From Sphaerisporangium sp040685555 (GTDB taxonomy: Bacteria > Actinomycetota > Actinomycetes > Streptosporangiales > Streptosporangiaceae), in NCBI RefSeq assembly GCF_040685555.1, contig NZ_JBFBIK010000029.1, forward strand, positions 7,311 through 71,310: a stretch of DNA of 64,000 nt, in the 5' to 3' direction. This document shows, one piece after another, positions 15,712 to 24,453 of the stretch. A model generated the notes under the pieces. The model did no database searches. It was given only the letters and a program-made list of their open reading frames with translations, and had not been told where the DNA came from. Position 1 is the stretch's first letter; every line of letters starts with the position of its first letter. The position numbers were made by a program, and so were the translations under genes.

Positions 15712-16698
15712 TCACCAGTCGCCGGGCAGGTACGAGCCGTACCACGTCTCGATGAGGCGGCGGGCGATCGATACGCCGGGCGGGAGCCGGATGTCGCCGT
15801 TCTCCACGGCGGCGCCCAGCTCGGCGCGGGTGACCCAGAACGCCTCGGCGATCTCCTCGGGGTCGCAGGTGATCTTCGTGGTGGTGGCCTGCGCGAAGAA
15901 GCCGAGCATCAGGCTGCGCGGGAAGGGCCACGGCTGGCTCCCCATGTAGCGCGGGGCGGTGACGGTGACCCCGACCTCCTCGAACACCTCGCGCGCGACG
16001 GCCTGCTCCAGCGACTCACCGGGCTCCACGAACCCCGCGAGGACCGAGAACCGCCCCTCGGGCCACTGCGGGCCGCGAGCGAGCAAACAGCGGTCGCGGT
16101 GGTCGTGGACGAGCATGATGACGGCGGGGTCGACACGGGGGAAGTGCTGGCTGCCGTCTTCGGGGCAGACCCGCATGTGACCGCCGGCGATGACGGTCGT
16201 GGGGGAGCCACACCTCGGGCAGTGGTCGTGGGTGGCGTGCCAGGCTTCCAGGGCGACGGCGTTGACCAGCAGCCCGGCGTCGCGGTCTCCGAGCGTGGCC
16301 CCGGCCCTGCGCAAACCTTCGGAGGCCACGTCGGCCCAGTCGGGGACGTCCTGTATCGCCCCGGCGACCTCGGTGCCCTCGGGCAGCGGGAGCGGGGCGG
16401 GCAGTGGCAGCGGGGCCTCGACCGCGACGGCGAAGTACGCGACCCCCTCGGGATCGACGCCGAGCAGGTAGCGCTCGCCCGCGGGGGCCTGGTGCGGAGC
16501 CAGGAACACCAACTCGGCCGTGCCGTTGTGGCGCCGGATCAGCGTGTTGCCGTCGTTGATGAGCAGGACGCGCGTGCCGGGGTCGGCCCAGGCGGACTTC
16601 AGCCAGGCCTCGTCGCTTCGGTGAAGGGCGGACCTGTCGACCCCTCCTCGCGCCAGAAGCAAGGGGCCGAGCAGCCCCTCTTGCGAGATCTCCTCCAC
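15712..16698 (-). CDS. nudC: NAD(+)/NADH diphosphatase NudC
   Basis: A 328-aa Nudix hydrolase that cleaves NAD(H) to NMN(H) and AMP and, in characterised homologs, removes NAD caps from RNA. The Nudix box (GFVEPGESLEQAVAREVFEE) is followed by the NudC signature SQPWPFPRS. The zinc ribbon has CPRC and a third cysteine (VCPEDGSQHF), but the fourth position is not cysteine, so metal coordination may be altered. GTG start with GAGGAGG seven bases upstream. Confidence 0.92.
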   Translation of the reverse strand: MEEISQEGLLGPLLLARGGVDRSALHRSDEAWLKSAWADPGTRVLLINDGNTLIRRHNGTAELVFLAPHQAPAGERYLLGVDPEGVAYFAVAVEAPLPLPAPLPLPEGTEVAGAIQDVPDWADVASEGLRRAGATLGDRDAGLLVNAVALEAWHATHDHCPRCGSPTTVIAGGHMRVCPEDGSQHFPRVDPAVIMLVHDHRDRCLLARGPQWPEGRFSVLAGFVEPGESLEQAVAREVFEEVGVTVTAPRYMGSQPWPFPRSLMLGFFAQATTTKITCDPEEIAEAFWVTRAELGAAVENGDIRLPPGVSIARRLIETWYGSYLPGDW

Positions 16699-16844
16699 GT
16701 GCGCCTCCTCCCCAGCAGACTGTCCATCCTATGCCGCCGGAGAGGACGGACCGAAATGACTGCCACACCGGCGACAACACCGACTTTTATCGTGATTAGC
16801 ATGTCGGGCAGCAGGCTGATCTCCGTACGGCTAGGATGCGCTAG

Positions 16845-16863
16845 TTAGGTTAGCCTTACCTGA
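16845..16863 (+). promoter_or_regulatory. Iron box (IdeR/DmdR/DtxR-type operator)
   Basis: A 19-bp site matching the consensus TTAGGTTAGGCTAACCTAA at 16 of 19 positions. It ends 16 bp before the first siderophore gene, so bound repressor would block transcription or early elongation. It predicts induction of the siderophore operon when iron is scarce. Confidence 0.85.
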
Positions 16864-16879
16864 TCCGGGGGTGCCCTGC

Positions 16880-18034
16880 GTGCGGCTGTACCTCACCGCG
16901 CTCAATCCGACCGACTCGGTCACCGGTGGATTCCTTCCCGCGGCCCGCGCGCTGGGGTTCGAGGTGACGCTGCTCACCGACCAGCCCGAGCGTTACCCCG
17001 GCGTGGAGGCGCTGCGGACCGACGTCCGCGACGTCCGCTCGGTGATCGACACGATCGCCCGCCACCACCGGCCGGAGGCGATCTTCTCCAACTCCGACCA
17101 CATCCAGCCCGAGACCGCTCTGGCGGCAGAGTATTTCGGTCTTCCCGCCAAGGACTGGCGCGCCTGCCTTACGGCCAAGAACAAGGCGCTCATGCGCGAC
17201 AGGCTCGCCGCCGCCGGGGTGGAGACGGTCCGGTCCGTACGGCTCGCGCCCGGTGACCCGGTGCCCGGCGATCTGCCGTACCCGGTGGTGGTCAAGCCGC
17301 GCGAGGGGGTGGCCAGCGAGGACGTCGTCCTGGCCCGGGACGGCGAGGAGATGGCCAGGGTCGTGGAGAACATCCGCTCCCGGAGACCCGGCGCGACGCT
17401 GGTCGCCGAGGAGTACCTCGAAGGGCCGCTGCACACACTCGAGACGCTGGGCGACGGCCGTGCCCTGCACGTTCTCGGCGGGTTCCGCACCACCCTCGGC
17501 CCGCTGCCCCACTTCGTGGAGGAACGGCTCGACTGGCGTCCTCCGGACCCCAAGTGGCGGGAGCACGTCCTCCGGGCGCTCTCCGCGATCGGCGTCGGCT
17601 TGGGCGCCTGCCACACCGAGTACGTCCTCACCTCCCGAGGGCCGCGCATCGTGGAGGTCAACTACCGGGTCATCGGTGACACGTGCGACTTCCTGCTCGC
17701 CGAAGTGCTCGGAGTGCCGCTCTTCGAGTGGATCCTCCGCGTCCACCTCGGCGAACCCGTCATGACGCCCCCGCGCGCGGGCGGGCACGGCGCGGCGGTG
17801 AGCTTGATCGCCGGACGGTCCGGAACCATCAAGGAGTCTCCCGGAGACGTGGCCGAGACCATCGATGGCGTACGACTCCGCCACCGGCCGCTGCGGCCGG
17901 CGGGAGAGACCGTCGAGCTGACCCACACCAACCGCGACTACCTCGGCATCGTCCGCGCCGTCGGCCCGGACGAGGACGCCGTGGACCGCGCGATCGACGC
18001 CTTCCGCGTCCGCTCGCCCTGGGTCGTCGAGTGA
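16880..18034 (+). CDS. ATP-grasp ligase of the siderophore operon (PvsA-like)
   Basis: A 384-aa ATP-grasp enzyme. Central features are PVVVKPREGVASEDVVLA (ATP-binding Lys), VAEEYLEGPLHTLE and the metal/ATP site TEYVLTSRGPRIVEVNYRVIGD. ATP-grasp ligases activate a carboxylate as acyl phosphate and join it to an amine or alcohol. In vibrioferrin synthesis PvsA of this type adds the amino-acid unit; here the role is inferred from context. First gene of the iron-box operon. GTG 16880 is preferred (GGGGG upstream) over GTG 16871. Its stop overlaps the next start by 4 bp. Confidence 0.8.
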   Translation: MRLYLTALNPTDSVTGGFLPAARALGFEVTLLTDQPERYPGVEALRTDVRDVRSVIDTIARHHRPEAIFSNSDHIQPETALAAEYFGLPAKDWRACLTAKNKALMRDRLAAAGVETVRSVRLAPGDPVPGDLPYPVVVKPREGVASEDVVLARDGEEMARVVENIRSRRPGATLVAEEYLEGPLHTLETLGDGRALHVLGGFRTTLGPLPHFVEERLDWRPPDPKWREHVLRALSAIGVGLGACHTEYVLTSRGPRIVEVNYRVIGDTCDFLLAEVLGVPLFEWILRVHLGEPVMTPPRAGGHGAAVSLIAGRSGTIKESPGDVAETIDGVRLRHRPLRPAGETVELTHTNRDYLGIVRAVGPDEDAVDRAIDAFRVRSPWVVE

Positions 18035-19740
18035 CCCCCGCGATCGTCGAGTGCGGCGATCCCCCCGCGCGTCCGGGGAACGCCGATCGGGACTCGGCCC
18101 CGGCCGGGGCCCGCGCGACCGCGCCGGGGGGCGACGGGGACACCGCCGAGTCGTACCTCGCGGCGCGCGTGCTGGACGCGCTGCTCCGTGAGGACTACGG
18201 CGGGCTGGCCGCCCGGATGACCCGCACCAAGGACGGCGTCCAACTCGTGCTGCCCACCGGACGGCGGGTACGGCTCGCGCCCGGCCGGCTGTATCAGGAC
18301 TTCGTGGTCGCGGGCGATGAGTCGCTGACACTCGACGAGGTGCTGAGCACGCTCGCCGGGATCGCCGATCCGGCCGACGCCGCAGGGGTGACCGCCTTCA
18401 CCGAGGAGTGCCGCGCGGCCCTGCGCGCGTACGAGCTGCACGACTCGCACCGGGCGGACATCCTCGCCCGCCTCCACCGCGAGCCGGCGCTCCCTTCCAC
18501 AGGCTCAGCGGGGGTAGGGGCCTGTTCGACCGTGGTGTACGAGACGCTCGGGGCGTTCGCCGATCATCCGGTGTATCCGACGTCGCGGTCCCGGCTCGGC
18601 CTCTCGGACGAGGAGGTGACGGCCTACGCCCCGGAGTTCGCGCCGAGCTTCGCGCTTCGCTGGGCGGCGGTGCCGATCGAGCGGGTGACCCGTTCGGGGT
18701 ACCTTCCCCCCTGGTGGCCCGCCGCCGCGAATCCCTCGTACGTGCCGTTCCCCGTGCACCCCTTGACGCTGCACGCGGTGCGGGACATACCCGGCGTGAT
18801 CGTCCACGACGAGCCGTACCTGGTGGTGCGGCCCACGCTGTCGATGCGCACCGTCGAGGTGGACGCCCGTACCCATCTCAAGCTGCCCCTGGCCACCAGC
18901 ACCCTGGGAGCGCGCAACCGCAGGTCCATCAAGCCGGCCACCCTCGGCGACGGTGCGCGGGCGGAGCGGCTGCTGCGCGAGGTGCTGCTCAGGGAGCCCG
19001 ACCTCGACGTGCTCCTCGCCGACGAGCAGACCTACGCCCACGCCGGGCACGAGCACCTCGGCTGGATGGTCCGCCGCCTGCCGCCCGGAGAGATCGTCTC
19101 GGTCGCCGCGCTCCTCTCGCCCTCGCCCACGTGTGCCTCCGGGCCCCGGGTACTCGACGACCTGGCCGCGAGGCATCACGGGGGCAATGTCGGCGCGCTG
19201 CTCGCCGGCTACCTGCGCGTGCTGTTCGCGTGGAACGTCAGGCTGTTCGTCACCTACGGCATCGCGCTGGAGGCGCACCAGCAGAACCTCTCCCTGGTCT
19301 TCGGCGACGGGACGACGCGGTTGCTGGTCAAGGACAACGACGGGCTGCTCGCCTCGCCGGACCGGCTGGTCGCGGCGGGCCTGTCCGTACCGGACTTCGC
19401 CGACCGGCGCCTGCTGACCGACGACCCGAATGCCCTCGCTGACGTGTTCGTGACGATCACCCTGCACCTGGCCGCCGCCGCGATCGCGTTCGGCGCCGGC
19501 CACGGCGAGCTGGTCGCCGAGGCCCTCCAAGACGCACTCGCCCCGTACGGCGGGCATCCGATGGCCCGGCTGCTGCGGGCCCGGACGCTGGACGCCGCGC
19601 GGCTGGTCGGCAAGTCCATGGTCAGCGCGGGAACCCTGGTGGACCGGGCACGCATCGGCGCCGCCGACATCAACAAGCACTACGGCACCAGCGGCCCGAA
19701 CTACCTGCGCCGCCATCCCCGCAGAGAGGCGAACCATTGA
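18031..19740 (+). CDS. IucA/IucC family NIS siderophore synthetase (first copy)
   Basis: About 569 aa, an NRPS-independent siderophore synthetase that adenylates citrate or a citrate derivative and condenses it with an amine or alcohol. Motifs: ADHPVYPTSRSRLGL (position of the HPxHPxxK loop; Tyr replaces the second His), STLGARNRRSIKPAT, TYGIALEAHQQNLSLVF (binding loop) and LLVKDNDG. The C-terminal FhuF-like region ends near NYLRRHP. GTG overlaps the ATP-grasp stop (GTGA). The counterpart in vibrioferrin would be PvsB, by order only. Confidence 0.88.
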   Translation: MTPAIVECGDPPARPGNADRDSAPAGARATAPGGDGDTAESYLAARVLDALLREDYGGLAARMTRTKDGVQLVLPTGRRVRLAPGRLYQDFVVAGDESLTLDEVLSTLAGIADPADAAGVTAFTEECRAALRAYELHDSHRADILARLHREPALPSTGSAGVGACSTVVYETLGAFADHPVYPTSRSRLGLSDEEVTAYAPEFAPSFALRWAAVPIERVTRSGYLPPWWPAAANPSYVPFPVHPLTLHAVRDIPGVIVHDEPYLVVRPTLSMRTVEVDARTHLKLPLATSTLGARNRRSIKPATLGDGARAERLLREVLLREPDLDVLLADEQTYAHAGHEHLGWMVRRLPPGEIVSVAALLSPSPTCASGPRVLDDLAARHHGGNVGALLAGYLRVLFAWNVRLFVTYGIALEAHQQNLSLVFGDGTTRLLVKDNDGLLASPDRLVAAGLSVPDFADRRLLTDDPNALADVFVTITLHLAAAAIAFGAGHGELVAEALQDALAPYGGHPMARLLRARTLDAARLVGKSMVSAGTLVDRARIGAADINKHYGTSGPNYLRRHPRREANH

Positions 19741-21617
19741 ACGGCGTCGCGCTCGACTCCCCCAGCCTCGGCTCCCCCGTCCGCGGCTCCTCCGGCCTCG
19801 CGCGGGGCGTCTCGGAGGAGGTCGCGCGGGAGACCGCGGAGGAGGCGTCGTTGGCGGCCCTGCTGCGCTGCTGCGTACGCGAGGTGGCGGGCCCGCGCGG
19901 CCAGGTGTGGGCCGCCGCGCCCTTCCAGCTGCTGCGCCTTGCGGGGAACCTGATCCGCGTGCCCACCTCGGGCGGTCTCGCCCTGCGCTTCGACGGCCCG
20001 GCCGAACGGCTGGAACACGGCTCCTGGCGCCCCCTGTCCGTGGACCACCTCGTACACCTCGTCGAGACCGAGCTCGCGGGCCAGGACGATCCCGCCGGCA
20101 CGGTTGGCGTCGCTGGGTACAACGTCGCTGGGTACAACGGGGAGTTCGCCGGGCAGGTGCGGGGTAGCCGGGCGGCGGTCGCGACGCTGCTGCGCGTGCG
20201 GGCGTCCGCGACGCCGCCGCAGGACCCGTGGCTGGCCTCGGAGCAGGCACTGGTCTTCGGGCACCCGTTCCATCCCTCGCCGAAGTCCCGCGGAGGCTCG
20301 GCATGGGTGCGGTACGCGCCGGAGGCGCACGCCGCGTTCCCGCTCCGGCTGCTCGGCGTGCGGGACGACCTGGTGGCGTCCGGGGGCGATCCCCGGATCC
20401 TCGACGGGCTCGGCCACGCGCCCGCCGGGTACACGCTGCTGCCCGCCCACCCGTGGCAGCTCGAACTGCTCGGCGCGGAGCTGGCCGCCCCGTTCGCGGA
20501 CGGCCGGCTCGTGGACCTCGGGCACAGCACCCGGGCGGCGGTCCCCACCTCGTCGGTACGGACGGTGTACGAGCCGCACACCGGCAAATGCCTGAAGTTC
20601 AGCATCGATGTACGGATCACCAACTGCGTGCGAAAGAACGCCTGGTACGAGCTGACCGCGGCGGCCGAGCTGACCAGGCGACTGGACCCGGTCTTCGGAG
20701 ACCTGGCCGAGCGCTTCCCGGGGACCGGCTGGCTTCCCGAGCCCGGATACCGTTCGGCGTCACTCGGCACGCGCCTGCTCGAAGGCCTCGGAGTGATCGT
20801 CCGCTCCAGCCCATGGGAGGTCACCGGGCCGGGCGTCACACCCGTACTGGCCGGGGCCCTGGCCGCACTCGGCGATGGCACCCGGCACGTGGACGGAGCC
20901 GGCGAAGGCACGAGCCGGGGGCCCCGAGGCACGGGCGGGGGCGAGCCGGTCGAGGGGGTCCGAAGCACGGGCGGGAGCGAAGGCGAGCCGGGTGGGACGG
21001 GAGACGTCGTGGGGGCGGCGGCGGGTGCGATGCGGCGGGATCCAGTGGGTTGGTGGGGGGCGTATGTCGAGCGCGTCGCGCTGCCGGTGCTGGACGCGTA
21101 CTTCCGGCACGGCGTGGTGCTGGAACCCCATCTGCAGAACGTGCTCGTGGGCATCGACCCCGTAGGCATGCCAGTTGAAGCCATATTTCGGGATATGGAG
21201 GGCACCAAGCTGGTCGCCGGGCGCCACGACCTATCTGGCCTGCCCAATCTGGTCGCGGCAACCGCCACCTATGACGCCACGCGTGGCTGGAACCGCGTGG
21301 TCTACTGCATCATGGTGAACCATCTCCCCGAGATCGCGGCCACGGTGGCAAGATCGGCGAAAGTCCACCGCGAAATGACCACCGAGCCGGCGGCATCCCG
21401 TGACGAAGACGAGTTGCTTCGCGAGCTGTGGGCCGGCACGCGCGCGCGGGTCACCCGGTACGCCGACGAGAACGGCCGGCCGCTGCTCCTGGACGACCTG
21501 CTGGCCGGGGTCCCCCTGCCCGCCAAGGCGAACCTGTCGGCCCGGTGGGCCCGCTCAGCCGACCGCGACGCCGGGTACGTCCCCGTGGCCAACCCTTTCG
21601 CAGGATGGCCCACGTGA
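19737..21617 (+). CDS. IucA/IucC family NIS siderophore synthetase (second copy)
   Basis: A 626-aa NIS synthetase with a canonical GHPFHPSPKSRGG loop (about residues 178-190), LPAHPWQLELL, SSVRTVYEPHTGKCLKFS, VVLEPHLQNVLVG and FRDMEGTKL. TTG start overlapping the previous stop (TTGA). Two oddities: a 15-bp tandem duplication at about 20107-20137 (VAGYNVAGYN), and a Gly/Glu/Arg/Ser-rich insert at about 20875-21020 between the adenylate-binding core and the C-terminal part, absent from typical members. PvsD is the vibrioferrin equivalent by order. Confidence 0.87.
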   Translation: MNGVALDSPSLGSPVRGSSGLARGVSEEVARETAEEASLAALLRCCVREVAGPRGQVWAAAPFQLLRLAGNLIRVPTSGGLALRFDGPAERLEHGSWRPLSVDHLVHLVETELAGQDDPAGTVGVAGYNVAGYNGEFAGQVRGSRAAVATLLRVRASATPPQDPWLASEQALVFGHPFHPSPKSRGGSAWVRYAPEAHAAFPLRLLGVRDDLVASGGDPRILDGLGHAPAGYTLLPAHPWQLELLGAELAAPFADGRLVDLGHSTRAAVPTSSVRTVYEPHTGKCLKFSIDVRITNCVRKNAWYELTAAAELTRRLDPVFGDLAERFPGTGWLPEPGYRSASLGTRLLEGLGVIVRSSPWEVTGPGVTPVLAGALAALGDGTRHVDGAGEGTSRGPRGTGGGEPVEGVRSTGGSEGEPGGTGDVVGAAAGAMRRDPVGWWGAYVERVALPVLDAYFRHGVVLEPHLQNVLVGIDPVGMPVEAIFRDMEGTKLVAGRHDLSGLPNLVAATATYDATRGWNRVVYCIMVNHLPEIAATVARSAKVHREMTTEPAASRDEDELLRELWAGTRARVTRYADENGRPLLLDDLLAGVPLPAKANLSARWARSADRDAGYVPVANPFAGWPT

Positions 21618-21704
21618 TCGTCCCCGTGGCCGGTTCCGTTGAAGGAGGGGTCTTGTGATTGTTTCGATGGTTCCCGTCGTCGGCGGTTTCGGGGGAGGGC
21701 CGGC

Positions 21705-22931
21705 GTGATCGTTCCTGATCGGGTTCGGGAGCGGGCTCTTCGGCTCGCTGACGCGCTGCCCGCCTACGTCTACGACATGGCGGCCCTGGACCGGCACGCG
21801 TCCGCCGTGCGGCGGGCGTTGCCCGGGGTCGAGATGTACTACGCGGTCAAGGCCAATCCCGACCCGGCACTGTTGCACGCGCTGGCCCCCTATGCCGACG
21901 GCTACGAGGTGTCCTCCGGCGGCGAGGTCGCCCACGTGCGCTCGGTGCTGCCGGACGCCCGGCTCGCCCTGGGAGGTCCGGGCAAGACCGACGCCGAGCT
22001 GGCTCTGGACGTCCATCGCACGCACGTCGAGAGCCCAGGCGAGCTTCGCCGCCTCATCGACATCGGCAGGCCGGTGGACGCGCTGCTGCGGGTCAACCTG
22101 GACGTCCCTGTGGAGGGCGCGTCGCTCACGATGGGCGGCGGTGCGACGCCGTTCGGCATGGACCCCGACGGGATCAGCGAGTGCCTGGAGCTGATCCGGG
22201 GCCAGAACAGGGTACGGCTGCGCGGCGTCCACGCTCACCTGGCCAGCGGGCTCCAGGCCGGCGAGCTGCTCGACCTGGCCAAGGCCGTGCTGTCCTTCGG
22301 CCGCGAGCTGGAGGCGGCCGAGATCAATCTCGGCGGCGGGATGGCCGTGTCGTACACCGACCCCGAGGAGCGTTTCGACTGGGAGGCTTACGGCGAGGGC
22401 CTCGCCGAGCTGCGGCAGCCGGGCGAGACGCTGCGCATCGAGCCCGGCCGCGCGCTGACCGCCTACTGCGGCTGGTACCTCACCCGGGTGATCGACGTGA
22501 AGCGCGTACACGGCGAGGTGTTCGCCGTGGTCACCGGAGGCACCCACCATCTGCGCACCCCGGTGGCGAAGGGCCACGACCAGCCCCTCGCCGTGCTGCC
22601 CACGGGCCGCACGGGCACGAGGCTCACCGGAGCCGTCGGAACCGGGGTCACGGGCACGAGGCTCACCGGAGCCGTCGGAGCCGGGGTCACCGGCGCTGGG
22701 GTCACGGGGGTCGCCGGAGCTGGAGGCGCCCGGGTCGGGGGGGTCACAGATGAGCCGGTTACGGTGGTCGGGCAGCTTTGCACGCCCAAGGATGTGTTCG
22801 CGCGCAGGGTGCCCATGTCAGTGAATGTGGGCGACATCATCGCGTTCGGCATGGCCGGCGCCTATGCCTGGACCATCTCCCACCACGACTTCCTCATGCA
22901 CCCGAAACCGGGCTTCCACTACCTCCCGTGA
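21705..22931 (+). CDS. Type III PLP-dependent decarboxylase of the siderophore operon (PvsE-like)
   Basis: About 408 aa, fold-type III (alanine racemase-like barrel) decarboxylase. The PLP lysine is in MYYAVKANPDPALL; other marks are VSSGGEVAHV, INLGGGMAV, RIEPGRALTAYCGWY, and the active-site cysteine region GQLCTPKDVFA in the C-terminal barrel. Relatives decarboxylate diaminopimelate, ornithine or Ser/Asp-type substrates; in NIS operons they supply the amine or alcohol unit. GTG 21705 follows GGGGGAGGG. A repeat-built Gly/Val/Thr insert (about 22606-22745) interrupts the C-terminal domain. It lies 87 bp after the second synthetase. Confidence 0.85.
   Translation: MIVPDRVRERALRLADALPAYVYDMAALDRHASAVRRALPGVEMYYAVKANPDPALLHALAPYADGYEVSSGGEVAHVRSVLPDARLALGGPGKTDAELALDVHRTHVESPGELRRLIDIGRPVDALLRVNLDVPVEGASLTMGGGATPFGMDPDGISECLELIRGQNRVRLRGVHAHLASGLQAGELLDLAKAVLSFGRELEAAEINLGGGMAVSYTDPEERFDWEAYGEGLAELRQPGETLRIEPGRALTAYCGWYLTRVIDVKRVHGEVFAVVTGGTHHLRTPVAKGHDQPLAVLPTGRTGTRLTGAVGTGVTGTRLTGAVGAGVTGAGVTGVAGAGGARVGGVTDEPVTVVGQLCTPKDVFARRVPMSVNVGDIIAFGMAGAYAWTISHHDFLMHPKPGFHYLP
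22610..22687 (+). repeat. 39-bp tandem repeat inside the decarboxylase gene
   Basis: Two adjacent 39-bp units (22610-22648 and 22649-22687) differ at one base, and degenerate GGGGTCACCGG-like continuations follow to about 22740. The unit is a multiple of three and encodes a 13-residue TGTRLTGAVG-type repeat, so the reading frame is kept. Confidence 0.9.
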
Positions 22932-23120
22932 CGCACGGCGTTCCGCCACCGGACCTGACGTCGCCACGCCCCTACCTGACCTTACGTGCCGTGCTTCCCC
23001 TGGCCCGGAGCCCCCGGATCCCCATAGTCGCGTCACGGCCGGTCAAGCCAGGCCCAAGTCCTATCCAAGGGGTGTCGCCTAACGTCTCCCTGGACGCACG
23101 ACCTAGAGCGTCCGGGGAGT

Positions 23121-23145
23121 GAGATGCGTATCCGATACGCACCTC
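23121..23145 (+). promoter_or_regulatory. 25-bp inverted repeat upstream of the LLM oxidoreductase
   Basis: Two 12-base arms, GAGaTGCGTATC and its mirror GATACGCAcCTC, flank a single central base and match at 11 of 12 positions. It sits 42 bp before the oxidoreductase ATG, the size and position of an operator for a dimeric regulator. No regulator gene is adjacent. Confidence 0.5.
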
Positions 23146-23186
23146 AGTCTGACCGCTTTCCACAGCGAAGTACCAAGGAATCTCTC

Positions 23187-24104
23187 ATGCAGATCGGATA
23201 CACAGTCCCGCAGTACGGCGCCTTCGCCGACCCGGATTTCATCCGGCAGGCCAGCACGGATCTGGAGGCCATGGGTTACAACAGCCTGTGGGCGGGTGAT
23301 CGGATCATGGTGCCGCTCGCACCCAGCGATCCCTACCCGGGAGGAGACGGCACGATCCCTCCGGCCTTCTCGACGTTCTTCGACCCGCTGACCGCGTTGA
23401 CGCTGGCCGCCGTCAGCACGCGGGAGGTCCGGCTGGGGACCAGCACGCTCAACGCGCTGTGGCAACCGCCGGTCCTGCTCGCCCGCATGTTGACCTCACT
23501 CGACCTGCTCAGCCGCGGACGGCTGGACGTCGGCATCGGTCTCGGATGGCTGCGTGACGAATACACCGCGACCGGGGTGCCCTGGCAGGGAAGGGGAGCC
23601 CGGCTCGAAGAGACGCTCGACGTGATGGAGGCCGCCTGGGGCAGCGAGGTGGTCGAGCACAAGGGCACGCTCTGGACCGTGCCGCCGTCGCACATCGACC
23701 TCAAGCCCTTCCAGCGCCCGCGCCCCCCGATCCTGCTCGCCGGTTACACGCCCCCGGCTCTGGAGAGGATCGGCCGGCGAGCCGACGGCTGGCTGTGCGT
23801 GCCACTGCCCATGCCCTATCTGACCTCCCTGTGGGAGGTGGCGCTGCAGAGCGCGGCACGTGCCGACCGGGATCCCTCGGCCCTGCGGATGGTGGTGCGC
23901 ATCAATCCGATGATCACCGATTCTCCCGCGCCCGACGACCAGGTGCCGTACGTCGGAACCGTGCGGCAGATCGGTGACTACCTGCTGGCCGTCGCCGAGG
24001 CCGGTGCCCACGAGGCGTTCGTCGACCTGCAGACGACGTCGTCCTCGCGCGACCAGTTCATGGACGTCGCGCACCAGCTCATCACGAGGCTGCACGCCGG
24101 CTGA
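23187..24104 (+). CDS. LLM class (luciferase-like) F420-type oxidoreductase
   Basis: A 305-aa TIM-barrel flavin/F420 oxidoreductase of the bacterial luciferase superfamily. It shows GYNSLWAGDRIMVP near the N-terminus, the central LDLLSRGRLDVGIGLGWLRDE signature, and PPILLAGYTPPALERIGRRADGW. Actinobacterial members with this signature mostly use F420 rather than FMN, but the cofactor cannot be read from sequence alone. ATG preceded by AAGGA. It lies alone between the siderophore and RiPP regions; a role in either is possible but unproven. Confidence 0.85.
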   Translation: MQIGYTVPQYGAFADPDFIRQASTDLEAMGYNSLWAGDRIMVPLAPSDPYPGGDGTIPPAFSTFFDPLTALTLAAVSTREVRLGTSTLNALWQPPVLLARMLTSLDLLSRGRLDVGIGLGWLRDEYTATGVPWQGRGARLEETLDVMEAAWGSEVVEHKGTLWTVPPSHIDLKPFQRPRPPILLAGYTPPALERIGRRADGWLCVPLPMPYLTSLWEVALQSAARADRDPSALRMVVRINPMITDSPAPDDQVPYVGTVRQIGDYLLAVAEAGAHEAFVDLQTTSSSRDQFMDVAHQLITRLHAG

Positions 24105-24355
24105 CACCGCGCGCCCGGCTCACGCGACGATCCGTCCGCCACTCGACGCCGGCCGCGCCTTGGGTGGGAGGCACCTGACGGAACGCCGGGCCGTCGCCGC
24201 CGGCGCGGAAGTCGGGCGACAGACACCAAGAGCGCGAAAGCCGAACACCTCTTCTCGGCCTTCCTCGGAAATCATCCGGCATACAGCCGTAACGTCGCGA
24301 GTTCGTGCTGTGAGCACCTCGCCCACCTGGCCATAAGTGATCTTGTAAAAGGGCC

Positions 24356-24384
24356 TTGACCGTGGCTTGTGGTCATCTTAATGT
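24356..24384 (+). promoter_or_regulatory. Predicted sigma-70-type promoter of the OPT/RiPP unit
   Basis: TTGACC and TAATGT are spaced by 17 bp, 70 bp before the OPT transporter ATG, in a locally AT-richer stretch. The remainder of 24105-24453 holds no gene I can support. Confidence 0.6.
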
Positions 24385-24453
24385 AAGTTCTCGACAGCTA
24401 CATTGATGCTTATCGATGCAGGGCCGTCCACGGCAGGCCGGGAGAGGCACTCT

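Noticed and set aside
22610..22740. CRISPR-like direct repeats
   Set aside because: Units are adjacent without spacers, multiples of three, and inside a coding region; no cas genes.
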